Positions 9,452 to 19,034 are shown, counted from the stretch's first letter. The stretch is DNA of 64,000 nucleotides from Burkholderiaceae bacterium (GCA_030123545.1 CP126124.1:2232001-2296000); one strand, 5' to 3'. Program-made: numbers and translations. The notes: a model not told the origin generated them from the letters alone.

Positions 9452-9784
9452 ATGTACCGCCACACCAAACTTTCGCTTTTGACCGTCGCCACTGCCGCCA
9501 CGGGCGCGATTGCCTACGCCTCCATGGGCCACACAGAAAACGACGCGCTGGCGATCGCCAACGCGAAGGTACCTATGGCCCAGGCGATCACCGCGGCCGA
9601 ACAGCACGTCAACGGCAAGGCATCGAAGGCCGAATACGAACAAACCCGCCAAGGTTGGGCCTACGACGTCGAGGTGGTCAGCGGTGCCAAGGTCTTCGAC
9701 GTCAGGGTCGACGCTGACAAGGGCACGGTCATTTCGTCCACCGAGGACAAGGCGGACCGCGACGATCACGACAAGACAGACTGA
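9452..9784 (+). CDS. Periplasmic PepSY-domain protein
   Basis: A 110-aa exported protein with an N-terminal hydrophobic signal (LSLLTVATAATGAIAYASM) and one PepSY domain: IANAKVPMAQAITAAEQHV, then YEQTRQGWAYDVEVVSGAKVFDVRVDADKGTVI. The tail is acidic (EDKADRDDHDKTD). PepSY proteins are often found beside two-component systems, peptidases or metal transport genes, where they may bind or inhibit a partner. Here it precedes an RND efflux operon and a two-component system on the same strand by 165 bp, so a sensing or buffering role for that system is possible but unproven. GAGAG upstream serves as a modest ribosome binding site. Confidence 0.8.
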   Translation: MYRHTKLSLLTVATAATGAIAYASMGHTENDALAIANAKVPMAQAITAAEQHVNGKASKAEYEQTRQGWAYDVEVVSGAKVFDVRVDADKGTVISSTEDKADRDDHDKTD

Positions 9785-9949
9785 CGACCTCGCGAAGAGG
9801 CCGGGTCGCCCACTGCGGGGCGATGGGACCCGAAGCCTATGTGAACCCGACGCCCAGCCCGAGTCCCGGAAACAGCCTCCTATGACTGAGCTAAGTCAGC
9901 CCGGCGAGACTCGCTGTGACCACTTCGCTTCCCCCAACAACAACCTCAA

Positions 9950-11332
9950 ATGCATTGGATCAGCCAGCGACCGACTCGCGCACTGTCGATCGCAGCCATC
10001 GCCCTCGGAATCGGCGGCTGCGCAACCTATTCGCCCAAGCCGCTGCCGACCCGGCCCGCTCTTGCGCAGGCGGTGTCGCCGCTCACCGTCGAGCTCGATC
10101 CACGCTTGCCGCTCGCGCGCCACACCGTCGATGCTAGCCACGGCCTCGACAGCACCGACGTCGCGATCCTCGCGGTCGCCAACAACCCGGACCTCAAACT
10201 TGCGCGCGACGCGGCCGGCGTGGCGCACGCGCAGGCCTTTGCGGCGGGGCTGCTGCCCGATCCGCAACTGAGCCTCACACGCGACTTCCCGACCAACGGC
10301 GGTCCATCCAACGTGAGCGCGTTCAACCTCGGCCTCGGCTACGACATCACCGCCCTGCTCGCGCATGCGACGACCGCAGGTGCGGCCAAGGCAGGCAGCC
10401 GCAAGGCCAATCTGGACCTGCTGTGGCAGGAGTGGCAGGTGATCAGCCGGGCGCGCACGCTGTTCGTCGGCATCACCGAACAGGAAAAAATGCTCGAAGT
10501 CCTGAACGGCGAACGCAATCTGTTCGCCACGCAATACGAACGCAGCCGCTCGGCCGAGCAGCAGGGCAATATGACGCTGAGCAACGCGAGCCAGCAGTTC
10601 GCCGCACTGCAGGACATCGATCGCCGCATCAACGACCAGCAGCGCCAGATCGCAAAGAGCCGCCACGAGCTCAATGCGCTGCTCGGACTCGCGCCCGATG
10701 TCGAACTGCCGCTGCGCGGCGATGCGCAGATGCCGGCATTGACCTTCGCCGCCGTCCGGGCTGCGCTTGCGCGGCTGCCGCAATGCCGCCCGGATCTGCT
10801 CGCTCTGCAGGCCGGCTACCAAGGGCAAGAAGAGCGACTGCACGGCGCGGTGATCGCGCAGTTCCCGTCGCTCACCATCGGCATCACGCGCACTCGCGAC
10901 ACCAGCAACCTGTACAGCAACGGCTTCGGCATCACGATCAACCTGCCGATCTTCAACCGCAACCGCGGCAACATCGCGATCGAAACCGCGACGCGCCAGC
11001 AGCTCTACGACGAATACCAGAACCGGCTCAACGGCGCCGACAGCGACACCCAGCGGCTGCTCGCGGACCGGGCGCTAATGCAGCGGCAGCTCACCGACAC
11101 ACGGCGGGGTGTGACCGAACTCGAGCGCGTGGTTCGGCAGGCCCAGCGGGCATACGACGCCGGCAATCTCGACATCCTCGCCTACACCGCGCTGCGCGGC
11201 GCGCTGCTGAACAAGCGGATCGAGGCGCTGTCGCTGCAGCAGTCCATCCTCGAAGCGGATGTCGCGCTGCAAACGCTGGTCGGCTGCGGAACGGCCGCAA
11301 CCTTGCCGCAGACGCCGGAGAAGAAACCATGA
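9950..11332 (+). CDS. TolC-family outer-membrane channel lipoprotein of RND pump
   Basis: Outer-membrane exit duct of a tripartite efflux system. The 460-aa protein has a lipoprotein signal (RALSIAAIALGIGGCATYS, lipidation Cys at the GGC box). Two alpha-hairpin repeats follow, seen as VAILAVANNPDLKLARDAAG and the Q/N/A-rich helices around ERSRSAEQQGNMTLSNASQQ and later RQLTDTRRGVTELERVVRQAQ. Two beta segments (GFGITINLPIFNRNRGNI) complete the outer-membrane efflux pattern. Its stop overlaps the adaptor start (ATGA, 11329-11332), indicating translational coupling. The substrate cannot be told from this component. The 165-bp gap upstream includes a short dyad, gactgagctaagtc, near 9883, of unknown role. 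Confidence 0.9.
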   Translation: MHWISQRPTRALSIAAIALGIGGCATYSPKPLPTRPALAQAVSPLTVELDPRLPLARHTVDASHGLDSTDVAILAVANNPDLKLARDAAGVAHAQAFAAGLLPDPQLSLTRDFPTNGGPSNVSAFNLGLGYDITALLAHATTAGAAKAGSRKANLDLLWQEWQVISRARTLFVGITEQEKMLEVLNGERNLFATQYERSRSAEQQGNMTLSNASQQFAALQDIDRRINDQQRQIAKSRHELNALLGLAPDVELPLRGDAQMPALTFAAVRAALARLPQCRPDLLALQAGYQGQEERLHGAVIAQFPSLTIGITRTRDTSNLYSNGFGITINLPIFNRNRGNIAIETATRQQLYDEYQNRLNGADSDTQRLLADRALMQRQLTDTRRGVTELERVVRQAQRAYDAGNLDILAYTALRGALLNKRIEALSLQQSILEADVALQTLVGCGTAATLPQTPEKKP

Positions 11333-12372
11333 AGCAACCCCTGTCGATGATCCTGGCCGGCACTGCTCTGCTGTGCGCGATGTTCGCGCCATACGCGAGC
11401 GCGGCGCCGGACGCTCCGAGCGTCCTGGTGCATGCGGTGCCGCTGGTGCGCAAGCTCATGGCGACCGAGTTGACCGCCTATGGATCGGTGATCGCGGACC
11501 AGGGCGCGATTGCCGTCGTCAGCGTGCCGCGCGCCGGCCGCGTCACCCGTCTCGACGTCACACCCGGCGAACGCGTGGCACGCGCGGCGCCGCTGATGCA
11601 ATTCACCACCGATCCGGCGGCGCTGGCGGCATACCGGCAGGCAGACACCGCGGTGCGGGTCGCAAGGGACGATCTCTCGCGCACGCAGCAACTGGCCGAC
11701 CAGCAGCTTGCCACCCAGTCGCAGCTCGCCGGTGCGCGCAAGACGCTCGCGGATGCAGAGGCGAATCTCGCGGCGCTGCAGGCGCAGGGGAGCGGGCGCA
11801 CAGCGGAAACGCTGACGGCGCCGTTTGCCGGCGTGGTGCAGGCGGTTAACGTCAAGACCGGCGACCTGTTCGGAGCGCGCGCCGGCGTGGTGCAGCTGAT
11901 CCGCGCCGGCGCGTTCGCGATCGCGCTCGGCGTCGCGCCGGAGAAGGCGACCCAGCTACGAACCGGGATGACCGTGCAACTGACGCCGGTCTTCGGCGGC
12001 GCCGACCTCAGCGGCCGCGTCAGCGCGGTACAGGGCATGATCGATCCCGCCACGCGCCTCGTCAACGTCGTCGTGCAGCCCGGCTGCGGCGCGCAGTGCG
12101 CCGCTCTGCTGCCCGGCATGCAGATGAAGGGCGTGATCGCCGTTACGCAGCAGACCTTGTGGACGGTGCCGCGCTCGGCAGTACTGACCGACGACAACGG
12201 CGCCTACGTGTTTCAGATCGCCGACGGTCACGCGCACCGGGTCGACGTGAAGGTGCTCGCGCAGTCGGTGACGGAAACCGGTATCAACGGCAACCTCGAT
12301 CCGCAGCACGAGGTGGTCGTGCTCGGCAACTATGAACTCGTCGACGGCATGGCGGTGCGAGGCGCACGGTGA
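11329..12372 (+). CDS. RND efflux periplasmic adaptor subunit
   Basis: Membrane-fusion protein joining the inner-membrane pump to the outer-membrane channel. The 347-aa protein starts with a signal peptide ending ASAAPDA. A barrel-sandwich half-motif (VPRAGRVTRLDVTPGERVARAAPLMQF), a coiled-coil hairpin (about 100-160) and the second half-motif (LTAPFAGVVQAVNVKTGDLFG) follow. A beta-barrel and membrane-proximal domain end the protein (TVPRSAVLTDDNGAYVFQI). A Cys pair, PGCGAQCAALLPG, lies in the beta-barrel region and is unusual; it could form a disulfide or bind a metal. The start overlaps the TolC-like stop and the stop overlaps the pump start (GTGA), so the three genes are tightly coupled. 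Confidence 0.92.
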   Translation: MKQPLSMILAGTALLCAMFAPYASAAPDAPSVLVHAVPLVRKLMATELTAYGSVIADQGAIAVVSVPRAGRVTRLDVTPGERVARAAPLMQFTTDPAALAAYRQADTAVRVARDDLSRTQQLADQQLATQSQLAGARKTLADAEANLAALQAQGSGRTAETLTAPFAGVVQAVNVKTGDLFGARAGVVQLIRAGAFAIALGVAPEKATQLRTGMTVQLTPVFGGADLSGRVSAVQGMIDPATRLVNVVVQPGCGAQCAALLPGMQMKGVIAVTQQTLWTVPRSAVLTDDNGAYVFQIADGHAHRVDVKVLAQSVTETGINGNLDPQHEVVVLGNYELVDGMAVRGAR

Positions 12373-15300
12373 CCGGCCCGATGGCGTGGATCCGCGCGCA
12401 TGCGCGCTCGATCTTGTTCCTGCTTGGCCTGCTCGCGGCCGGCGGCATCGTCGCCGCGTTCAAGCTGCCGGTGACGCTGTTTCCGAAAGCGGACTTCCCG
12501 CGCGTCGTGATCGAGCTCGACGCCGGCGACCGGCCGGCCGACCTGATGCTGGTGCAGGTGACGCGCCCGGTTGAGGAAGCGATCCGGCGCGTGCGCGGTG
12601 TGCAGAACGTGCGCTCCACCACGAGCCGCGGTACCGCGGAAGTCTCGGTCGATTTCGCGTGGGGCACCAACATGGGGCTCGCGACCGCGCACGTGAGCGA
12701 GGCGGTGAACCAGATCCTGCCGTCGCTGCCGCCCGGCACCCGGCTGCTGACGCGCCGCATGGACCCGGCGACCGTTTTTCCGGTCATCGCGTACAGCCTT
12801 ACCTCGTCCACGCGCTCGCTCAAGGATCTTTACGATCTTGCGCAGTACCAGTTGCGGCCGCTGCTGCTCAGCGTCAATGGCGTGGCGCGCGTCGGCGTCG
12901 TCGGCGGCGCGATCGAGGAGTATCAGGTCGCGGTCGATGCAGCCAAGTTGCGCGCCTACGGACTGACGATGGGCGACGTCTCCCGCGCGCTCGCTGCCGC
13001 CAACGTGATCTCCGCGGCCGGCCGGCTCGCCGACCATTACAAACTCTATCTGGTCGTCAACGACACGCGGCTGCAGTCGCTCACGCAGATCGGCGCGGTG
13101 GTGCTGAAGACCGGCTCCAACGGCCTCGTGCGATTGCAGGATGTCGCGACCGTCGCCGACGGCGCGGTGCCGCGCTGGGAGCGCGTCACCGCCGACGGCC
13201 ACAACGCGGTGCTGCTCAGCGTCTTCCAGCAACCCGGCAGCAACAGCGTCAACGTCGCCGACAGTGTGAAGGCGCAACTGGCTGCGCACCACGGTCAGCT
13301 GCCGTCGGATGTGAAACTCGCGCAGTGGTACGACCAGAGCGTGCTGGTGGTCGAATCGGCCGCGAGCGTGCGCGACGCGATCCTGATCGGCGCCGGGCTC
13401 GCGGCGCTGGTGCTGCTGCTGTTCCTGCGCAACTTCAAGGTCACGCTGATCGCGCTGATCGTGGTGCCGACGGTGCTCGCGGCTACCGTGCTGCTGCTGA
13501 TGGTGCTCGGCATGGGCTTCAACATCATGACCCTGGGCGGCATGGCCGCCGCGGTGGGACTGATCATCGACGACGCGATGGTGATGACCGAGCACATCGT
13601 GCGGCGCCTGCGCGGCGGCGCCGGAGAACCGAGACGTGCGCTGGCCGCTGCCGCCGAGTTCACGCGCCCGCTGCTAGGCTCGTCGCTGGGCACGATCATC
13701 ATCTTCCTGCCGCTGGCGTTCCTCACCGGTGTGACCGGCGCGTTCTTCAAGGCGCTGTCGCTGACGATGGCGGCAAGCCTGATCATCTCGTTCATCGTCA
13801 CCTGGTTCGCGGTGCCGCTCCTGGCCGATCGCTTCCTCGGCGAACGCGATGCCCAGGGTGAAGATTCCGGCCGCATCACGCACTGGATTCATGCCCGTTA
13901 CCGAAACCTGATGGAGCATCTGCTGCTGCGCCCGTACCTGGTGTTGCTGCTCGTCGCGCCGCTGCTTGCCCTGGGCGGCGTCGCCTACCTGCGGGTCGGC
14001 TCCGGCTTCATGCCTGCGATGGACGAAGGCGGCTTCGTGATCGACTACCACTCGGCGCCCGGCACTTCGCTTGCCGAGACGGACCGCCTGCTGCGGCAGG
14101 TCGAAGCCATCATCCGATCGACGCCGGAAGTGGCGGCCTATTCACGGCGCACCGGCACTCAGATGGGCGGCTGGCTGACCGAGGCGAACCAGGGCGACTT
14201 CTTCGTCCGCCTCAAGTCCGGACCGCGGCCGCCGATCGAAGAGATCATGGATCGTATCCGCAGGCAGGTGGAGCATGACGTGCCGGGGCTGAAGATCGAG
14301 GAGGCCCAGCTGATGGAAGACGTGATCGGCGATCTCACCGCGGTTCCGCAGCCGATCGAGGTGAAACTGTTCTCCGACAATCCCCAGCAGCTGCGGCTGC
14401 TTGCCGGCAAGGTGGCGCATGCGATCGCGCCGATCCCCGGTGTGGTCGACGTGCGAGACGGCATTCTTCCGGCCGGCGACGCCCTCAACATCAAGGTGGA
14501 CCGTGTCAAGGCGGCGCTCGAAGGAATCGATCCGAATACCGTCGCGCAACTCGTGCAGAGCGACCTGGCCGGCAACGTCGCGACCGACATCCAGCAGGGC
14601 CCGAAGATGATCGGCGTGCGCGTGTGGCTGCCGCGAGACGCCGCGAGCACCGATTCGAAGCTGGCGAACCTGCTGTTGCGCGCGCCCGACGGCCATGTGT
14701 TTCCGCTGGACCGCATCGCGCAGATCGTCCCGGTCAGCGGGCAGCCGGAAATCACGCGGGAAAACCTGAAGCGCATGGTCGCGGTGACCGCGCGCATCAG
14801 CGGCCGCGATCTCGGATCGACGATCCGCGACGTGCGCGCCGCGCTCGCCAGGCCCGGTGTCCTGCCAAGCGGCACGTACTACGAACTCGGCGGCCTGTAC
14901 CGGCAGCAGCAGATCGCCTTCAAGGGCCTGACCCAGGTGTTCGTGGCAGCGGTCGGACTGGTGTTCCTGCTGCTGCTGTTTCTCTACGAGCGATTCCGGG
15001 TGGTGCTCGCGATCATCGCGATGCCGTTGCTGTCGGTGAGCGCGGTATTCATCGCGCTGTGGATCACCGGGGTCGAGCTCAACATTTCGTCGATGATGGG
15101 CATGACCATGATCCTCGGTATCGTGACCGAGGTCGCGATCTTCTACTTCTCCGAATACGTCGATCTCGCCAGGAACGGCGAGACGCGCGCGACGTTGGTC
15201 GATGCGGGAATCAACCGGATGCGTCCGATCGCGATGACCACCGTGGCCGCCATCCTGACGCTGCTACCGCTCGCGCTCGCGATCGGGCGCGGCGCGCAGA

Positions 15301-15419
15301 TGCAGCAGCCGCTCGCGATCGCGATCATCGCGGGGCTGATCGTGCAGCTGCCGCTGGTGTTGCTGGTGATGCCAGTGCTGTTCGATGTGATGACGGTGCA
15401 CAAGCCGCGCCGGGGCTGA
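12369..15419 (+). CDS. RND-family efflux pump, inner-membrane permease
   Basis: Proton-driven exporter of the AcrB/MexB superfamily, 1016 aa. It has TM1 (RSILFLLGLLAAGGIVAAF), a large periplasmic loop (about 35-330), a cluster of helices (about 335-530), a second loop and a second helix cluster (850-1010). The TM4 motif GLIIDDAMVMTEHIVRR carries the paired Asp residues of the proton relay. The motif is closer to the drug/organic-solvute (HAE) type than to the metal (HME) type, which normally reads VDGAVVM. A GTG start at 12369 overlaps the adaptor stop; an ATG four codons on is an alternative. The downstream two-component system probably controls the operon. The substrate is unknown. Confidence 0.93.
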   Translation: MTGPMAWIRAHARSILFLLGLLAAGGIVAAFKLPVTLFPKADFPRVVIELDAGDRPADLMLVQVTRPVEEAIRRVRGVQNVRSTTSRGTAEVSVDFAWGTNMGLATAHVSEAVNQILPSLPPGTRLLTRRMDPATVFPVIAYSLTSSTRSLKDLYDLAQYQLRPLLLSVNGVARVGVVGGAIEEYQVAVDAAKLRAYGLTMGDVSRALAAANVISAAGRLADHYKLYLVVNDTRLQSLTQIGAVVLKTGSNGLVRLQDVATVADGAVPRWERVTADGHNAVLLSVFQQPGSNSVNVADSVKAQLAAHHGQLPSDVKLAQWYDQSVLVVESAASVRDAILIGAGLAALVLLLFLRNFKVTLIALIVVPTVLAATVLLLMVLGMGFNIMTLGGMAAAVGLIIDDAMVMTEHIVRRLRGGAGEPRRALAAAAEFTRPLLGSSLGTIIIFLPLAFLTGVTGAFFKALSLTMAASLIISFIVTWFAVPLLADRFLGERDAQGEDSGRITHWIHARYRNLMEHLLLRPYLVLLLVAPLLALGGVAYLRVGSGFMPAMDEGGFVIDYHSAPGTSLAETDRLLRQVEAIIRSTPEVAAYSRRTGTQMGGWLTEANQGDFFVRLKSGPRPPIEEIMDRIRRQVEHDVPGLKIEEAQLMEDVIGDLTAVPQPIEVKLFSDNPQQLRLLAGKVAHAIAPIPGVVDVRDGILPAGDALNIKVDRVKAALEGIDPNTVAQLVQSDLAGNVATDIQQGPKMIGVRVWLPRDAASTDSKLANLLLRAPDGHVFPLDRIAQIVPVSGQPEITRENLKRMVAVTARISGRDLGSTIRDVRAALARPGVLPSGTYYELGGLYRQQQIAFKGLTQVFVAAVGLVFLLLLFLYERFRVVLAIIAMPLLSVSAVFIALWITGVELNISSMMGMTMILGIVTEVAIFYFSEYVDLARNGETRATLVDAGINRMRPIAMTTVAAILTLLPLALAIGRGAQMQQPLAIAIIAGLIVQLPLVLLVMPVLFDVMTVHKPRRG

Positions 15420-15519
15420 CCCGCGCCGTCGGCCGGGCTGTCACACGCGGCCCGTGGACAGGCTATGGATAGGCTAAGTCAACGCACTCAGACTGCATCA
15501 CTTCGATCCGAAAGACATC

Positions 15520-16302
15520 ATGAACGCATTTACGACAGCGGAATCAAGACACTGGCTGAACAAGGTTCCCGAAGTCACCCTCTCGTTCTGGATTGTCAAG
15601 ATCATGTGCACCACGGTCGGCGAGACCGGGGCGGATTACCTCGCGGGCGATGCCGGCTGGGGTCAAGGCTTGACCCGCACGGTGATGGCCGGGCTGCTCG
15701 CCGCGGCCTTGTTTACACAATTGCGCACCCGCCGCTACACCCCGTGGATCTACTGGCTGACCGTGGTGCTGGTGAGCATCGTCGGAACGCAGATCACCGA
15801 CCTGCTGACCGATCGTCTGGGCGTGAGCCTTTACGCTAGCACCTCGGTCTTCGCCGCGCTGCTGGCCGCGATCTTCTTCGTCTGGCATCGAATCGAACGC
15901 ACGCTGTCGATCCACGATGTCGTGACGCGCCGGCGCGAACTGTTCTACTGGGCCGCGATCCTCTGCACCTTTGCGCTCGGCACCGCGGCCGGCGACCTGG
16001 CGACCGAGGCCTTGCACCTGGGCTTCGCTCGCGGCGCAGTCGCGTTCGGTGCGCTGATCGCCCTGACGTACGCCATCTGGCGCCTAGGCGGCAATGCGGT
16101 GCTGACGTTCTGGATCGCCTACATCCTGACGCGGCCGTTCGGCGCAGCGCTGGGCGATCTGCTGACGCAGGCCCGGGTGGACGGGGGCCTCGGCATGGGG
16201 GCGATGTGGACCAGCGCGCTGTTCCTCACGGTGATCGTCGTGCTCGCGGGCGCCGAACAGTTGGGCGCGAACGCCAGCCGGTCCGCGCGGGCCATCAGGT
16301 AG
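15520..16302 (+). CDS. COG4705-type integral membrane protein with four internal repeats
   Basis: A 260-aa polytopic protein of unknown function. The N-terminus, NKVPEVTLSFWIVKIMCTTVGETGADYL, is the hallmark of the conserved COG4705 membrane protein family. The pattern of an aromatic residue, a hydrophobic helix, T-x3-G and an acidic -D-hydrophobic pair recurs four times. The others are at about residues 80-100 (VSIVGTQITDLL), 143-163 (FYWAAILCTFALGTAAGDLA) and 198-220 (LTFWIAYILTRPFGAALGDLL). This suggests a fourfold pseudo-repeated bundle. It lies 100 bp after the RND pump and before the dedA and two-component genes on the same strand, so it may support or sense the efflux process. No catalytic residue is recognised. 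Confidence 0.85.
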   Translation: MNAFTTAESRHWLNKVPEVTLSFWIVKIMCTTVGETGADYLAGDAGWGQGLTRTVMAGLLAAALFTQLRTRRYTPWIYWLTVVLVSIVGTQITDLLTDRLGVSLYASTSVFAALLAAIFFVWHRIERTLSIHDVVTRRRELFYWAAILCTFALGTAAGDLATEALHLGFARGAVAFGALIALTYAIWRLGGNAVLTFWIAYILTRPFGAALGDLLTQARVDGGLGMGAMWTSALFLTVIVVLAGAEQLGANASRSARAIR

Positions 16303-16372
16303 GCAAGTCTGATCGGGTCGCTGTGCGGAAGACCTTCGATACTTGGCAAGGCCTGACCTGAAGGCAACGGAC

Positions 16373-16972
16373 ATGACCATTGCCGACCTGATCCGGAACT
16401 ACGGCTACCTGGCGGTTGCAGCCGGAACCTTTCTGGAGGGCGAGACCATCCTGATTCTCGCGGGCGCGGCAGCCAGTCTTGGACGCCTCTCGCTGCCGGG
16501 GGTGATCGCGGTAGCAACAATGGCGAGCTTCGCGGGCGACCAGCTGTATTTCCATCTGGGACGACGCTACGGCGCCCGGCTGCTCGCGCGGTTCCCCTCG
16601 CTTCAATCGCGCACCACGCGCGCCCGTGCCCTGCTCGAGCGCCACCACGTGCTGGTGATCCTGGCGATTCGCTTTCTCTATGGCTTGCGCGTGGCCGGGC
16701 CGGTCGCGATCGGCATGAGCGACGTGCCATGGCTACGGTTTGTGGCTCTGAACCTCGCAGGAGCGATGGTCTGGGCCGCGGCGATCGCGAGCGCGGGTTA
16801 CTGGGTTGGTCAGGCCCTGGTGCCGCTGCTCGGAGCGATCGACGCCGATGAGCTCTGGGGGCTTGCCGGACTGTTGCTCTGCGCAATGCTATGGTGGCTG
16901 CTGCGGCGCCGCCGACACGCGGCGCACCGGGGGCAATCCGCCGGACGCAGCGCGAATACAGGCAGCACGTGA
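16373..16972 (+). CDS. DedA-family membrane protein
   Basis: A 199-aa inner-membrane protein of the DedA/SNARE-associated (VTT) superfamily. Members act in membrane homeostasis, and some are lipid-carrier flippases. Visible features are the FLEGETILILAGAAASLG motif in the first re-entrant region, the GDQLYFHLGRRYG motif, and the RFLYGLRVAGPVAIGMSDVPW motif with the conserved Arg-Gly-Pro pattern, plus four to five helices and a basic C-terminal tail. The ATG at 16373 is preferred to an upstream TTG. Its stop overlaps the start of the response regulator gene (TGATG), so the two are coupled. Membrane-potential or lipid-related support of the efflux operon is an inference. Confidence 0.88.
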   Translation: MTIADLIRNYGYLAVAAGTFLEGETILILAGAAASLGRLSLPGVIAVATMASFAGDQLYFHLGRRYGARLLARFPSLQSRTTRARALLERHHVLVILAIRFLYGLRVAGPVAIGMSDVPWLRFVALNLAGAMVWAAAIASAGYWVGQALVPLLGAIDADELWGLAGLLLCAMLWWLLRRRRHAAHRGQSAGRSANTGST

Positions 16973-17634
16973 TGCGCATTCTCCTGGTTGAAGACGATCC
17001 GATGATCGGCGACGCGATCCGCGACGCGTTGAAGGACGCATCGTACGCCGCTGACTGGGTCAGAAACGGCCAGATCGCGCTGAACACGCTCGCCGATCAG
17101 CACTACGATCTGGTGCTGCTCGATCTCGGCCTGCCGGGCAAGGACGGGCTGGATGTGTTGACCAGCATCCGGGCCAGGAACAACCCGATTCCACTGCTCA
17201 TCGTCACCGCGCGCGACGAGCTCGATGACCGGCTGCGCGGGCTCGACGGCGGCGCCGACGACTATCTGGTCAAACCGTTCGAGATGGCCGAACTGCTGGC
17301 GCGGATGCGCGCGGTGCTGCGGCGCAAGGGCGGCGCGGCGGCGCCGCTGCTCGGCAACGGCGTCCTCACGCTCGACCCGGCGACGCGCGAGGCGAGCAGC
17401 GGCGATCAGACCCATCTGCTGTCGGCCCGGGAATTCGCGCTGCTGCAAGCACTGCTGATCCGGCCCGGCGCGATCCTGTCACGCGCCGAACTGGAAGACC
17501 GGATCTACGGCTGGGGCGAAGAGGTCGAGAGCAACGCGGTCGAGTTCCTGATCCATTCGCTGCGCAAAAAGCTCGGCAGCGGCGCGATCAAGAACGTCAG
17601 GGGCGTCGGATGGATGGTGGCCAAGGAGCGCTGA
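16972..17634 (+). CDS. OmpR-family response regulator (QseB/PmrA-like)
   Basis: DNA-binding regulator of a two-component system, 220 aa. The receiver domain has the acidic pair E7-D8-D9 and phospho-acceptor D51 in DLVLLDLGLPG. The conserved Thr lies in LLIVTARDE and the Lys in DDYLVKPFEM. A winged-helix DNA-binding domain follows, ending NAVEFLIHSLRKKLGSGAIKNVRGVGWMV. The ATG at 16972 overlaps the dedA stop, and the kinase gene starts within its last 25 bases. Position after the RND genes makes that operon the likely target. Conserved blocks match the QseB/PmrA/TctD group. Confidence 0.93.
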   Translation: MRILLVEDDPMIGDAIRDALKDASYAADWVRNGQIALNTLADQHYDLVLLDLGLPGKDGLDVLTSIRARNNPIPLLIVTARDELDDRLRGLDGGADDYLVKPFEMAELLARMRAVLRRKGGAAAPLLGNGVLTLDPATREASSGDQTHLLSAREFALLQALLIRPGAILSRAELEDRIYGWGEEVESNAVEFLIHSLRKKLGSGAIKNVRGVGWMVAKER

Positions 17635-18974
17635 GGCGCTCGCTGCAGTGGCGGTTGTCGCTGTGGTTGGGCGGAGTGATTCTCGCGGTCGCCGCGGCCG
17701 CCGGCGCGGTGTCGTTCGTGCTGGCGTTCGGCGACGCGATCGAGCTGCAGGACGATCAGCTGCGGCAGATGGCGGCGCTGCTGCGCGGCCGGCAGCTGTC
17801 GGTAGCGCCGGCGCTACCGCAGCAAGGCGCGCTCGCGGTCGATCGGGACGCACGGGTCGTGATCCGTCTGCTGCCCGGCGCCGGCGCGGCGCGGGCCGAG
17901 GCCGGCGAGCCGCTCGCCGATCTGCCGCCCGACATCGCCGACGGCCTGCACACGCTGCAATCCGCAGGCAGTTCCTGGCGCGTGCTGGTGACGACGCTCG
18001 GAGCCGGCACGCGCGCTGCGGTCGCGCAGCGCACCGAGGTGCGCAACGAGATCGCGCAGGACAGCGCCATGCACACGATCATGCCGCTCCTGGTGCTGGT
18101 GCCGGTGCTGTTGCTGCTGGTCGCGGTGCTGACGCGCGGCATGTTCCGTCCGCTGCGGCGCATGGCCGCCGAGCTCGACCGGCGCTCGGAGCAGGATCTG
18201 CGCGCCATCCCCGAGCGGCCGCTGCCGCTCGAGGTGCGCCCATTCATCACCGCGATCAACCGCCTGCTCGCGCGGGTCGCGCAGTCGGTCGCGGCGCAGC
18301 GGCGCTTCGTCGCCGACGCGGCGCACGAGCTGCGCTCGCCGCTGACCGCGCTGTCGCTGCAGGCCGAGCAGCTCGGCGCGGCGGACCTGCCCGATCCGGC
18401 GCGAAAGCGACTCGCCGCGCTGCGCAACGGCATCGTGCGTGCGCGCGAACTGCTCGAACAGCTGCTGACGCTGGCGCGGATGCAGGACGGCGCGCGGGCG
18501 ATCGATGAAATCGTGTCGCTGCAGGCCGTGATTCGCGACGTGCTCGAAGACCTGATGCCGCTGGCGGAAGCGAAGCAGATCGACCTCGGGGTCGACGGTG
18601 ACGGCGACGCGCGCGTCGCGGCGCCGGCGATGGAACTGCGGATCCTGGTGAAGAACCTGGTCGACAACGCGATCCGCTACACGCCGGACGGCGGGCAGGT
18701 GAATCTCGCGGTGATCGACGCAAAGGGCGCGCCCGCGCTGCAGGTCAGCGACACCGGTCCCGGCATTCCGGCCGCGGAGCGCGAGCGGGTGTTCGATGCG
18801 TTCTACCGCGTGCTCGGCAGCGACCAGGCCGGCTCCGGGCTCGGGCTGGCGATCGTGCGCACCATCGCCGAGCGCATCGGCGCGACGGTGGTGCTGGGTG
18901 ACGCCGGCTCGGGCCCCGGCTCCGGGCTGCGCGTGACGGTGCGGTTCGTGCCGGCAGCAGGCGCGCAGCGCTGA
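17610..18974 (+). CDS. Sensor histidine kinase partner of the upstream regulator
   Basis: Inner-membrane sensor of 454 aa. TM1 (LWLGGVILAVAAAAGAVSFVL) is followed by a periplasmic sensing region of about 120 residues, TM2 (MPLLVLVPVLLLLVAVL) and a short linker. The H-box FVADAAHELRSPLTALSLQ has phosphorylated H239. The ATPase domain has N box VKNLVDNAIRYTPDGG, G1 VSDTGPGIP and G2 GSGLGLAIVRTIAE. The gene starts at ATG 17610 inside the regulator gene, which implies coupled translation. The sensor domain resembles the short N-terminal type of QseC/TctE kinases. The signal is not evident. Confidence 0.92.
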   Translation: MDGGQGALRRSLQWRLSLWLGGVILAVAAAAGAVSFVLAFGDAIELQDDQLRQMAALLRGRQLSVAPALPQQGALAVDRDARVVIRLLPGAGAARAEAGEPLADLPPDIADGLHTLQSAGSSWRVLVTTLGAGTRAAVAQRTEVRNEIAQDSAMHTIMPLLVLVPVLLLLVAVLTRGMFRPLRRMAAELDRRSEQDLRAIPERPLPLEVRPFITAINRLLARVAQSVAAQRRFVADAAHELRSPLTALSLQAEQLGAADLPDPARKRLAALRNGIVRARELLEQLLTLARMQDGARAIDEIVSLQAVIRDVLEDLMPLAEAKQIDLGVDGDGDARVAAPAMELRILVKNLVDNAIRYTPDGGQVNLAVIDAKGAPALQVSDTGPGIPAAERERVFDAFYRVLGSDQAGSGLGLAIVRTIAERIGATVVLGDAGSGPGSGLRVTVRFVPAAGAQR

Positions 18975-19034
18975 CCCGACACCGCCCGGCCCGGCCTGCG
19001 CCGAGTTGCCTGCCGCGGCTCGGAAATTTAAGTC

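Noticed and set aside
12369..15419. Assignment of the RND pump as a heavy-metal (CusA/CzcA) exporter
   Set aside because: The TM4 motif has the IDDAMVM pattern with two Asp, closer to the drug/organic-compound type, and no metal-binding Met cluster was noticed.
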